Position numbers and translations under genes: made by a program | The notes under the pieces: model-generated | Database searches by the model: none | Told to the model about the DNA's origin: nothing | Seen by the model: only the letters and a program-made list of their open reading frames with translations | Source: JBCAWW01 sp039024315 | Lineage (GTDB): Bacteria; Bacteroidota; Bacteroidia; J057 | Direction: 5' to 3' | DNA length: 31,496 bases | Assembly (NCBI GenBank): GCA_039024315.1 | Contig: JBCCQN010000083.1 | Span: forward strand, 1 to 31,496 | Shown here: positions 14,282 through 22,437 of the stretch, in pieces | Layout: each line of letters starts with the position of its first letter | Position numbering within the stretch: position 1 is the first letter of the stretch

Positions 14282-16795
14282 CTATTTGGTAGTCAAGACT
14301 TCCACTCCCGTCCAATCCTCTGTTACGCCATTTTGGGCATAATGCTCTGCATGTTGTAGGAAATATTGACTGGCCAAGTCATTGGGAAACACCTTGAGTA
14401 CTTCTCTAAAAAGACCTGCAGCATCTTTAAATCGCTTTTGAAAGTAAGCTTCATATCCATCCATGAAATACTGCAAGCTAGCAGATTTGAGATCGAATCG
14501 CTGGCTAGGATCACCATCAAAAAAGTCATACAAAGCGATAGGAGTCTTGCGGCCCTTGACCATTACTTCTCCCAAAGGACGATAACGAAACTCGTCAAGA
14601 TCGCTTAAGCCCTGAAAGGTTTGCCCACTCACGATGGTTGTAACCCCATAACGCTTGGTCAGCCCTTCGAGTCGAGCGGTGGTATTTACGGTATCCGATA
14701 CCACCCCAACATCCATCCGCTTTTCGTCACCAATCACTCCTAGCATCAAAGAACCTGTGTGTATCCCAATACCAATCCTGATTGGATCCCGTTCTTTGAT
14801 GATTCGCTCTTCGTTATACTCCTGTACCTGATGGTGCATATCTAATGCAGCTCTGACCGCATCCTGTTCGGAGAGTACCCCTTCTTGGCCATTGGGTAAA
14901 AAAAGCGCCAAAAGCCCGTCGCCATAATACTGATTGACAAAGCCCCGATTGGTTTTGATCACGGGGCCTACGCGGCCGAGGTATTGATTGAGGAAGATGA
15001 AGTTTTGCTTAGGAGTCATTTGTTCAGACAGAGTCGTGTAGTCTCTAATGTCTGAGAAAAAGAGCGTAACCCGCTTTTCGACTTGATCACCAAGATTGAC
15101 ATCGAGTATGCTTTCCCGTCCCAAGGAACGCAGAAATTCATAGGGCACAAAGCGGTCGGTAGCTGCGTTGATTTTTTGTTGGATCTCCAGATTGTTCTCT
15201 AGGGCGGCTCGTCTCTCCTTTTCTAGCAGATTACGTTTATGGCCCACCGCAAGGGCAAATAGGCAAAGTTGGAGGGCAATACCCGCCTCTAAAATGGTGG
15301 GATTTAGATCGCCAAGTTTGTAGCCTGCTTCGCTAAGCTCATCCGTAAAAAAGGAAAGTATAATCGGTACAATGACCCCTAAAAACAGAAAGCCAGTCGC
15401 CAACAAATAATATTTTGCCGGAGAGTAACCTTTGCTGTACACCCGAAAACCCCATATGGGCAAAAATATCATCGCGCCGATGGCTAGACAGGCATAGACG
15501 ATAGTTGACATGCCGGTAAGAAAAAGAAGCAATATAGGGAGGTCGGTAGGTTTAAAGTTCTGAAAAAGATATCCTGCGGAGCTTGCCGTCAGCAGGCTAA
15601 TCCCAATAAAAAGAGGAAGATACACCTTCATGAATTTTCGCCAACCGGGCAAATGCTCTGCGATATTGAGATAGTTGTACGAAAAGGTGAGCATCCCCAC
15701 CACACAAAAAGTAATGGAAACAAGGTAGAGAATCATACTAGCCCCTCGATCCAGACCAAACCACAGACTGGCGTAGTTGACGGTAAGGATAAATAGCCCA
15801 AGGCCCATAATATAGAGGGCATAGTAGCCATAGATTTTATCTTTTGTGGCTAAGAATAGCAATAAAAAGAAGAAGAGCTGGATCAGGACTACTCCTTGAA
15901 AAATGCCGTTGACGTGCCGATCCTTTACCTCCTCTTGGAGATAAGCATGATAATTGATGACATTGAGATCAATACGACTGGGGGCTATCCCAGAGGACGT
16001 ACCACGCACACGAAAGTAAAAAGGAGATTTAGAATTGGGGGCTAGATTGAGGATAAAATGATTGGAAGCTTCCTTGATCAGCCATTGGTCTTCGGCTAAG
16101 GCATTACCGGTCACTTCCTCGTGCCAGCTACTATCTGGATCCAGATTAAAGATAGAGACCGAATCCCACCGGCTCTGGGTTCCTCCCATATAAAACGTGT
16201 ATTCTTCCCAGAGGGGAGCATTGGAGATCATTGTAGTGCGGACCCACCAAGCTCCGTCTAGTGCCTCAATATCTTCCGTTCTGGGCTTTCGAGAGGAAAA
16301 TTGGTTGATCGCGATCGCTTCTTCGATCGTCAAACTACCCGTACTATCATACCAATATTGTAAGTGATCCTCGAGGCTTATGGGATTGTATTGATTACGA
16401 AAAGATTTTTTGTCGGGAAGTTCAAAGCCGCTTAAATAATCATATTCGTTGAGTAAGCCTCTTAGATAGGAGACGCTATCGCGCATGTCTTGCCGACGAT
16501 AATAAAAGGTCAACAATCTGATAGCCTCTTTTTTGATCGCCTGATCATCTCCGGCAAATGCTATTTCTTTGGCTCTACGGGCATAAGAAATCCCCATTTT
16601 GCGAGAGGTAGTATCTCGTCTCTTAGCGGCTTTATAGTGATCAGCTAATGCCATCAAGGTGTGAAGACGGCTGGAATCAGGTCCTATTTCTAGCTCATTT
16701 CGCAGACTGTCGATATACAGACTATCCAACTGGCCAACTAGACTCAATGGCCCTAGTAGTAGGATGATGAAGCTTAAATATTGGATAGGTTTCAT
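14282..16795 (-). CDS. 7TMR-DISM receptor class III nucleotidyl cyclase, paralogue 1
   Basis: 837 residues. Signal peptide 1-22; helical N-terminal region to about 130; an extracytoplasmic beta domain of the DISMED type (about 180-285); a seven-helix 7TMR-DISM membrane block (about 300-520); a short coiled coil; the linker FVPYEFLRSLGR from 549; and a cyclase catalytic domain about 575-755. Metal aspartates are D582 (FSDIR) and D626 (GDG); transition-state residues N704 and R708 (DTVNTTAR) are present, so it should be active. The purine-choosing positions are Q622 (NQYYGDG, normally Lys for ATP) and G697. The C-terminus carries a TPR-like pair of helices and the tail DWTGVEVLTTK common in bacterial cyclases. 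It is third in a three-cyclase operon, 41 bases after paralogue 2. Confidence 0.9.
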   Translation of the reverse strand: MKPIQYLSFIILLLGPLSLVGQLDSLYIDSLRNELEIGPDSSRLHTLMALADHYKAAKRRDTTSRKMGISYARRAKEIAFAGDDQAIKKEAIRLLTFYYRRQDMRDSVSYLRGLLNEYDYLSGFELPDKKSFRNQYNPISLEDHLQYWYDSTGSLTIEEAIAINQFSSRKPRTEDIEALDGAWWVRTTMISNAPLWEEYTFYMGGTQSRWDSVSIFNLDPDSSWHEEVTGNALAEDQWLIKEASNHFILNLAPNSKSPFYFRVRGTSSGIAPSRIDLNVINYHAYLQEEVKDRHVNGIFQGVVLIQLFFFLLLFLATKDKIYGYYALYIMGLGLFILTVNYASLWFGLDRGASMILYLVSITFCVVGMLTFSYNYLNIAEHLPGWRKFMKVYLPLFIGISLLTASSAGYLFQNFKPTDLPILLLFLTGMSTIVYACLAIGAMIFLPIWGFRVYSKGYSPAKYYLLATGFLFLGVIVPIILSFFTDELSEAGYKLGDLNPTILEAGIALQLCLFALAVGHKRNLLEKERRAALENNLEIQQKINAATDRFVPYEFLRSLGRESILDVNLGDQVEKRVTLFFSDIRDYTTLSEQMTPKQNFIFLNQYLGRVGPVIKTNRGFVNQYYGDGLLALFLPNGQEGVLSEQDAVRAALDMHHQVQEYNEERIIKERDPIRIGIGIHTGSLMLGVIGDEKRMDVGVVSDTVNTTARLEGLTKRYGVTTIVSGQTFQGLSDLDEFRYRPLGEVMVKGRKTPIALYDFFDGDPSQRFDLKSASLQYFMDGYEAYFQKRFKDAAGLFREVLKVFPNDLASQYFLQHAEHYAQNGVTEDWTGVEVLTTK

Positions 16796-16836
16796 GTTAT
16801 CTTGAGTTGTCTTTCTCTAAAATAAGGAATTCCACT

Positions 16837-18954
16837 TTATTTGGTAAGCATCCGATCCACTCCATCCCAATCAGTTAGGTCTTTTTGTTGGGACAGCTCC
16901 GCTGAACGCTCAAACAAACGCTTTGCCGCCAAATCACCATCCCATTGAGACAATATTGCCCCAAACTGGCGCTGAGACTCTGTAAACTCTCCAGCCATAT
17001 AATGTGCCAAGGCTTGCTCAAAGGGCTTTAGATACTTAGTCTTTTGGGCCAAGATCTCAGGTGCATCAGCCGCAAAACAATCATAGATATCCATCGCTTG
17101 TTGTCGTCCTTTGACCATCACCTTACCGAGAAATCGCATCGGATATAGGTATCTAGCCTCCGGCACAATATTCGCGACCGACGCTCCACTTAAAACCAAA
17201 GACGCGCCATATAGTTTGGTCAGGCCTTCCATCCGGGCTGCGGTATTGACCGTATCGCTCACTACCCCTGCCTCCATACGGACATTATCCCCCATAATCC
17301 CCATCATCAGGGACCCAGTGTGCAAACCAATGCCTATCTGGATGGGGGGAAGCTCCTGTATGCTTCGTTCTTGGTTGTAATTTTGGACGGCTTGTTGCAT
17401 TTCGATGGCAGCAGAAATGGCATCCATGACTTGATTTTGAAACAAGGCCATCACACCATCGCCATAATATTGATTCACAAATCCGTCATGGGTTTGAATC
17501 ACAGGCCCAACTTTTCCCAAATAGGTGTTGAGAAACTCAAAATTTTCTCTGGGAGTCATGCTTTCCGACAGAGTCGCATAAGAACGTATGTCAGAAAATA
17601 AAACGCTCACTTCCTTTTCAACCCCATCTCCTAACTTAACGTCTAATACACTGTCTCGTCCTAGGGAGCGCAAAAACTCATAAGGCACAAAACGTTCCGT
17701 AGCTTTATTGATCTTGCTTAGTTCCTCATTTAGGGCAGCTTGCGCCTTGAGCTTGGCTTGCTGGTCTTCGCGGATCTGTCTCCCTAAGCCAAGAGAGTAA
17801 ACCAAGATGTGTCCCAGAAAACACAGTAGGAAAATGAGGAAGGGCTCTACGGGCATATATTTGCGAAAGCCTATCGCTAAGAAACCAATTACAAACACGA
17901 GGATAGAACCAATGATAAAATAGGTACGGCCTCTAATTTGGTTATTGATTAAGGCAATAGAAAAAGCGAGCAAGAAAGGAACATCGACAAGAAAAATGAT
18001 GTTGCGAATGACAACTGTAGTTTCGGGTATTTGGCTTATTAGCCGGTAGGCTGTGCCCCCGACAAGTAATACCAGCTTAAGGATGATCAGATAATAAATC
18101 CAGCGGTGCCATCTCGGCATTTGCGCTTTGGTCTTGAGATAGGCTTGGGCAAAAAGATAATAGAAGACTGAAATCAAGCCTGTGATCCAACTGAGGGTAT
18201 AACTTGCATTGAGAAGGCTGATGGGGAAAATGCCGAAGGGGCCTACCACCCCATCCCAAAAGATCACCAGATCAACGGCCAGAACATAAAGGGTATAGTA
18301 GAGATAGGCGATCTCTCTCGTGCTGAAAAAGAGCATGAGATGGTACAACATCATAATGGTCAGTATGCCCATAAAAATGCCTGTACCACCGATTATATTG
18401 CCAATAAAGGCTAAGAAATCATACTCAAAAGCATTATTTTCCTTAAAGCGAAAAGCAACTACTGGCTTCGCTTTTTCTAAGGTTTCTATTCGAAAATAAA
18501 GCAAGCTTGAATCTTGGGGCGGTAGTTTAAAAAGGGCATTTTCCTTATAACCACTGTTGCGGATTTTATTTGTCGCAGGAATGGTCGCTCCAGTCCTTTG
18601 GTGCATCCAACCATTGGCACTTTTTTGATAAGCATCGATCAGGTCATTTCGCTCTATCTCCACCCACCAAACTGTGGTATCCTCATCAACCGAGCTTACC
18701 CAAAGCCGTACCCAAACTGCACTTTTCACTTCTAATCGCTCAGCAATATCTTGGTTAAAACGAGTCCAGACTCCTTCTAACGGAGGAAGGCTATCGTCTG
18801 CAATTTGTACATAGATCAGAGAGTCGGGAATATTGAGACGTGGTATGTCTTTGTCGAGGGTAATCAAGCCGTTTTGAGCGACAAGACTGAGCGTTCCGCA
18901 AAGCGGTATAAACAATACAAGCCATCTAAACCACCAGCGCACAAGCTTTTGCAT
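16837..18954 (-). CDS. 7TMR-DISM receptor class III nucleotidyl cyclase, paralogue 2 (short N-terminus)
   Basis: 705 residues, lacking the roughly 120-residue helical N-terminal region of its two neighbours. Signal peptide ends near residue 26 (SLVAQ). DISMED-like domain about 45-170, seven membrane helices about 180-395, coiled coil, FVPYEFL linker at 422, catalytic domain about 448-625. Metal ligands D455 and D499, transition-state N570 and R574 are present. Purine-choosing positions are Q495 and G563, as in both paralogues. The C-terminal TPR-like region ends in DWDGVDRMLTK. It sits 37 bases downstream of paralogue 3. Two repeat hairpins fall inside the gene: one in the signal-peptide codons (18890-18906) and one 18 to 24 codons before the end (16894-16910). 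Confidence 0.9.
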   Translation of the reverse strand: MQKLVRWWFRWLVLFIPLCGTLSLVAQNGLITLDKDIPRLNIPDSLIYVQIADDSLPPLEGVWTRFNQDIAERLEVKSAVWVRLWVSSVDEDTTVWWVEIERNDLIDAYQKSANGWMHQRTGATIPATNKIRNSGYKENALFKLPPQDSSLLYFRIETLEKAKPVVAFRFKENNAFEYDFLAFIGNIIGGTGIFMGILTIMMLYHLMLFFSTREIAYLYYTLYVLAVDLVIFWDGVVGPFGIFPISLLNASYTLSWITGLISVFYYLFAQAYLKTKAQMPRWHRWIYYLIILKLVLLVGGTAYRLISQIPETTVVIRNIIFLVDVPFLLAFSIALINNQIRGRTYFIIGSILVFVIGFLAIGFRKYMPVEPFLIFLLCFLGHILVYSLGLGRQIREDQQAKLKAQAALNEELSKINKATERFVPYEFLRSLGRDSVLDVKLGDGVEKEVSVLFSDIRSYATLSESMTPRENFEFLNTYLGKVGPVIQTHDGFVNQYYGDGVMALFQNQVMDAISAAIEMQQAVQNYNQERSIQELPPIQIGIGLHTGSLMMGIMGDNVRMEAGVVSDTVNTAARMEGLTKLYGASLVLSGASVANIVPEARYLYPMRFLGKVMVKGRQQAMDIYDCFAADAPEILAQKTKYLKPFEQALAHYMAGEFTESQRQFGAILSQWDGDLAAKRLFERSAELSQQKDLTDWDGVDRMLTK
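16894..16910 (-). repeat. Dispersed hairpin, inside coding sequence near gene end
   Basis: On the minus strand AGCGTT-CAGC-GGA-GCTG then TCCC. Stem CAGC/GCTG shows a paired change relative to CTGC/GCAG and CCGC/GCGG. It encodes ERSAEL of cyclase paralogue 2. Confidence 0.6.
18890..18906 (+). repeat. Dispersed hairpin, inside signal-peptide codons
   Basis: AGCGTT-CCGC-AAA-GCGG then TATAAAC, on the strand opposite to cyclase paralogue 2, covering its codons 17-22 (PLCGTL). Confidence 0.6.
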
Positions 18955-18991
18955 AATTTAAACTACGGATATGCCCACTAATTTGAAAAAA

Positions 18992-21514
18992 TCATTTTCG
19001 ATCCAACCGCAATACGGAATCCCAAGCATTTGCAACTGGTTTTTGTTCAGCTAAGCGACATTGCTCCAAATAAAAGCTAATGGCCTGGTCTTGAGGGTTT
19101 TGAATGAGCAGTTGTTCCCACTTTTGGATTGCCGTCTTGATATTACCGGCTCGGTAGTCATCAAGAGCAGCCGTAAAAGCGGCTTTTTGCTGGATTTTGA
19201 TACTACCAGCAGGCAAGGCACCTTCATAAATTTCGATAGCTGACTTTTTTCCCTTGACCTTGACCTTGCCTAGAGGGCGGCAGGCTTGCTTCGCTTCCTC
19301 ACTTAAAGCCTCAAAAGTAGAGGCACTTAAGATGAGATCAGCCCCAAAAATTTTGCTAAGACCTTCCATACGCGAAGCAGTGTTGACCGTATCACTCACC
19401 ACACCTGCATCCATGCGTTCGGAGTCTCCAATCACCCCCATCATAAGCAAACCACTATGCAGGCCCATGCCGACTTTGATCGGAATGCGTTGGTGCTTGA
19501 GGCGTTCTTGATTATAAGTAATCAGGGTCGTTTGGATGGCGGTGGTAGCTTGCCAAGCATCTTGGGCTTCCCCCATAAAAATGGCCATAATCCCATCGCC
19601 ATAATATTGATTGACAAAGCCGCCATTGCTTTTGATAAGCGGTCCTACCCTACCCAAATAAGCATTGAGAAAGGCAAAGTTTTCTTGGGGAGTCATGCGT
19701 TCTGACAAAGTGGTATAAGAACGTATATCCATAAAGAGGACCGTTACCGACTTCTCGACTTGATCGCCCAGATGCACATCTAAGATGCTTTCCCGCCCTA
19801 GCGAACGCAAAAACTCATAGGGCACAAATTTGGCCGTGGCTTCATTGATGCTTTTTTGGAGGCCGAGATTATCCTCTAGCGCGGAACGCTTCTCTTTTTC
19901 TAGTTGGTTTTGTTGTTGTCCGACCGCCAAGCCAAAAAGCGCTAACTGAACGATAATGCTTATCTGGGCCGAATAAACCGAGTCTTTGAAGGAGACAAGA
20001 TCTATATCAAAAATGGGACTAAGAATAGGGATACTTACCCCTAGCACAAAAAGGCCATTAGCGATCAAATAATAGATGGCATTCTTTTGTCCCATCTTTA
20101 TAGCTTGAATAGACCAAATCACACTCGCGATCAAGAAAAAGAACAAAATGGCAAGACCAATGCGTATGCTGGTGAATTCGAGACGGGTGTAAGCACCGCC
20201 AAGAATCGCTATCTCATGGTAGAAAATGTTGGCAAAAAGGCTGGCGGTCAAGGCTAAGCCCATTATACCTAGACCAATCCACAAAATTCTGCGCCAAAGC
20301 TTTCCATTTTTACGTTCCGCAACGCGTAACAAAGAAAAAGTGAATTGAATAAATCCAAAGGCGATGAAAAAAGCAGCCGCTGAGAAAAAAGGCCCCGTAG
20401 CGTCTGGATACTGCGGAAATAACTGTCGAAAGTAGTTGGCGACTATGGTAAAAAAGGCCAGGCTTAATAAATAGAGGACGTAATTGAGATAGACTTTTGA
20501 ACGAGTAGAAAAAAACCAAAACAAAAAGAAAAGCCCCTGTACCAATACTACGCCCTGAAAAATGCCGTTGATATGGGAGTTTTTCGCTTCTTGGGTCTTA
20601 ATCTGTTCTCGATTGGTCCGAAATAAAAGGATGTCGGTAGGGGTGGCAATGCCAGTTGGGTTGGCCAATCTGAGATAAATAGTTTTCTCTCCTCCTTTGG
20701 GCACAAATACCGAAAAATAATTGGGCCAGTCATGCAGGGGCTTTTCTTCCAGGGGCGTAAAAAAGCCAGAGCGATTCATTTGATACTGCCCTAGGCTATC
20801 AGGAATGTAAATCTCTATATCGCGCCAACTAAATATTTCATAGCCAACCATGAAATAATAATCATCATCTCGGGTGAGCTGACCGCGTAGTCTCAATTTA
20901 GCCCAAAACACTTTTTCTCGAGTGAGTAAATAAGGGTTTAGCCGAAAAGGATTGATCTCGAAGGTGGCTTGCTGTTCCGGCAAAAGAATTTCCTCAATCC
21001 CCCAGCTTTGGCTGGTATCTTCTTGAATCCAAATGTTATGAGAAATGCGAAAGTATTCGCGTTCTCTTTCTTCCAAACCAGCCCCTAAGGAGAAATTCAA
21101 CTCGTAGCCATTGCTGGCAGCAAGGTGTTTTAGGCGTTTGAAATAGTCTTTTTTGAGAGCAGTGTCAGGATCTGAAAAATGATAATTGGTCAACAGGACC
21201 ACGCTTTCAAGCCATTGATTGGTATCAGCATAAAAGCCAGCGAGGGTATCAGCCCGCCGCAGCAAGGCGATGTTTTCTTCTGGCCAATCCGTTTCATAAT
21301 AAGCCGGCACCGCAAGAGAGTTGTAATAACTGTAATAGATATTACCCGCTTGATTTACTAGGCTGGGAAAGAGACTATCGCTAGTGGTAGGAATGAGCGC
21401 ATAAAGAGAATCCACTTTGTGTTGTAAACTATCGGGAAGCACCGCAGCTTGCAGCCATTGGACGGATCCGAGAAATAATAGAACACTGAGTACTCGCAAT
21501 ACGCTTGCCTGCAT
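18992..21514 (-). CDS. 7TMR-DISM receptor class III nucleotidyl cyclase, paralogue 3 (first in operon)
   Basis: 840 residues, same layout as paralogue 1: signal peptide to about residue 23, helical region, DISMED-like domain (about 170-290), seven membrane helices (about 315-535), coiled coil, FVPYEFL linker at 563, catalytic domain about 589-770. Here the first metal motif is LFMDIR (D596), the second GDG (D640); N711 and R715 complete the site. Purine-choosing positions are Q636 and G704. The C-terminus has a TPR-like helix pair (DYRAGNIKTAIQKWEQLLIQ) and a WDSVLRLDRK tail. It is the promoter-proximal gene. A 9-base inverted repeat in the divergent region upstream (21551-21593) may be a control site. 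The extracellular ligand is unknown; DISMED domains are often carbohydrate-binding-like. Confidence 0.9.
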   Translation of the reverse strand: MQASVLRVLSVLLFLGSVQWLQAAVLPDSLQHKVDSLYALIPTTSDSLFPSLVNQAGNIYYSYYNSLAVPAYYETDWPEENIALLRRADTLAGFYADTNQWLESVVLLTNYHFSDPDTALKKDYFKRLKHLAASNGYELNFSLGAGLEEREREYFRISHNIWIQEDTSQSWGIEEILLPEQQATFEINPFRLNPYLLTREKVFWAKLRLRGQLTRDDDYYFMVGYEIFSWRDIEIYIPDSLGQYQMNRSGFFTPLEEKPLHDWPNYFSVFVPKGGEKTIYLRLANPTGIATPTDILLFRTNREQIKTQEAKNSHINGIFQGVVLVQGLFFLFWFFSTRSKVYLNYVLYLLSLAFFTIVANYFRQLFPQYPDATGPFFSAAAFFIAFGFIQFTFSLLRVAERKNGKLWRRILWIGLGIMGLALTASLFANIFYHEIAILGGAYTRLEFTSIRIGLAILFFFLIASVIWSIQAIKMGQKNAIYYLIANGLFVLGVSIPILSPIFDIDLVSFKDSVYSAQISIIVQLALFGLAVGQQQNQLEKEKRSALEDNLGLQKSINEATAKFVPYEFLRSLGRESILDVHLGDQVEKSVTVLFMDIRSYTTLSERMTPQENFAFLNAYLGRVGPLIKSNGGFVNQYYGDGIMAIFMGEAQDAWQATTAIQTTLITYNQERLKHQRIPIKVGMGLHSGLLMMGVIGDSERMDAGVVSDTVNTASRMEGLSKIFGADLILSASTFEALSEEAKQACRPLGKVKVKGKKSAIEIYEGALPAGSIKIQQKAAFTAALDDYRAGNIKTAIQKWEQLLIQNPQDQAISFYLEQCRLAEQKPVANAWDSVLRLDRK

Positions 21515-21550
21515 TGGATATTTGATTTGAATCCTCTAGATTGACAATAT

Positions 21551-21593
21551 CTAATATCATAAAGCCTTTTGCAATCTAATGGTTTGATATTAG
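21551..21593. promoter_or_regulatory. Inverted repeat in the divergent cyclase / DUF6958 region
   Basis: CTAATATCA (21551-21559) and TGATATTAG (21585-21593) are perfect 9-base inverted repeats with centres 34 bases apart, about three helical turns. They lie in the 126-base region from which the cyclase operon and the DUF6958 gene diverge, so a single regulator could bind here and affect both. Confidence 0.4.
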
Positions 21594-21640
21594 GCCCTAA
21601 TTTTTATTAGTAATTGTATTCAAACGAGCATTCAATTGAG

Positions 21641-21922
21641 ATGGAAGACCGAATCTTGACACTCCACCCAGAGGGTAAGGCGGGCGTAAGCATCAGTCGC
21701 GACAAATACGAACAAATGCGCTCCGCTATCGTTGAAATAGTGGAAGAGAAACAAAGCGTAGGCTTTAGTGAAATGGGCGATATGTTGACTAGCCGACTAA
21801 AAGACAGTTTTGAGGGGTCCATATTATGGTATTATACCACCGTAAAACTAGATCTGGAGGCACGCGGAGAAATCGAGCGCTTCAAACTGAAAGGCAAGCA
21901 GATGGTCCGCATGAGTAAATAG
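21641..21922 (+). CDS. DUF6958 family small protein
   Basis: 93 residues from ATG 21641; the open frame also contains a TTG at 21614, but the family-like start MEDRILTLHPEGKAGVSI favours 21641. The sequence matches my memory of DUF6958 proteins: TLHPEGKxGVxI..KY, a middle helix, then FEGSILWYYTTVKLDLEARGEIER. The second half has the look of a winged helix-turn-helix, ending in a positively charged strand (FKLKGKQMVRMSK). No biochemical function is known to me. It is divergent from the cyclase operon and is followed after 99 bases by thioredoxin, probably with its own promoter. Confidence 0.75.
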   Translation: MEDRILTLHPEGKAGVSISRDKYEQMRSAIVEIVEEKQSVGFSEMGDMLTSRLKDSFEGSILWYYTTVKLDLEARGEIERFKLKGKQMVRMSK

Positions 21923-21969
21923 TGGCTTTGGTAAGAGAACAAATAAAGCCGTAAATTTGAATCATCTTA

Positions 21970-21987
21970 AGAGGCCTAGAAGCCTCT
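21970..21987. promoter_or_regulatory. Hairpin in the leader region of thioredoxin
   Basis: AGAGGC (21970-21975) pairs with GCCTCT (21982-21987) around a six-base loop, 35 bases before the thioredoxin ATG. No T-tract follows, so it is more likely a leader element or operator than a terminator of the preceding gene. Confidence 0.3.
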
Positions 21988-22021
21988 ATAATCTTGTATA
22001 ATTTATTAACTGACTTATAAA

Positions 22022-22345
22022 ATGGGTAAAGCAACAGCAGTAACGGATGCAGATTTTAATCAGGAGGTAATTAACTCCGATGTACCCGTACTGGTAGATT
22101 TTTGGGCTGCATGGTGTGGGCCTTGTCGTGCACTTTCTCCAATTCTAGACGAAATCGCTGGAGATATGGATGGCAAAATGAAATTCACCAAAATGGATGT
22201 TGACGCCAATCGTCAAACGGCCGAAAAATATGGTATTATCAGCCTACCGACTCTCCTCGTCTTCAAAAACGGAGAAGTAGTTGAGAAGCACGTTGGACTT
22301 GCTCCCAAGTCTAAACTAGCCGAAAAGTTTGCGGCTCACGCATAG
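22022..22345 (+). CDS. trxA: Thioredoxin
   Basis: 107 residues, the usual length for a single-domain thioredoxin. Active site WCGPC with C32 and C35, preceded by VLVDFWAA; cis-proline in SLPTLLVFKNGE; buried Asp in VDFW. No signal peptide, so it acts in the cytoplasm, reducing protein disulfides with electrons from thioredoxin reductase. It is transcribed alone: a small hairpin lies in its leader and a strong terminator follows 13 bases after the stop codon. Confidence 0.95.
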   Translation: MGKATAVTDADFNQEVINSDVPVLVDFWAAWCGPCRALSPILDEIAGDMDGKMKFTKMDVDANRQTAEKYGIISLPTLLVFKNGEVVEKHVGLAPKSKLAEKFAAHA

Positions 22346-22358
22346 TTTTTAAGCAATC

Positions 22359-22399
22359 AAAAAACGCTGACAGGATTGAGGTTCTGTCAGCGTTTTTTT
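22359..22399 (+). terminator. Strong intrinsic terminator of trxA
   Basis: AAAAAACGCTGACAG (22359-22373) pairs with CTGTCAGCGTTTTTTT (22384-22399) around a 10-base loop. The A-tract on the left and T-tract on the right make it usable from both strands, so it may also end the convergent pyruvate-kinase-like transcript. Confidence 0.92.
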
Positions 22400-22403
22400 A
22401 TAT

Positions 22404-22437
22404 CCCCACTGAGGGAAATAAGCGTTCCGCGCAGCGG
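22404..22437 (+). repeat. Dispersed hairpin, composite copy
   Basis: AAGCGTT-CCGC-GCA-GCGG at 22420-22437 abuts the stop codon of the pyruvate-kinase-like gene. It is preceded by CCCCACTGAGGG then AAATAAG, which is the CCCC/GGGG hairpin seen at 9416-9435 but with a base lost on each side. So two forms of the repeat are joined here in tandem. Confidence 0.75.

Noticed and set aside
17111..17601. Plus-strand frames within the cyclase genes (also at 19254-19705, and 22663-23404 in the pyruvate-kinase-like gene)
   Set aside because: They are reverse-strand shadows of conserved catalytic-domain codons, and have no independent family features.
19414..19430. Further hairpin-repeat copy (GCGTTC-GGA-GTC-TCC) in cyclase paralogue 3
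   Set aside because: The stem is only 3 bp, shifted by one base, and the encoded residues align with the two paralogues; likely chance.
19870..19892. GAAGCGTTCCGCGCTAGAG (minus strand) as a repeat copy
   Set aside because: It has the foot and left stem arm, but no pairing right arm. It could be a decayed copy, but it cannot be told from chance.
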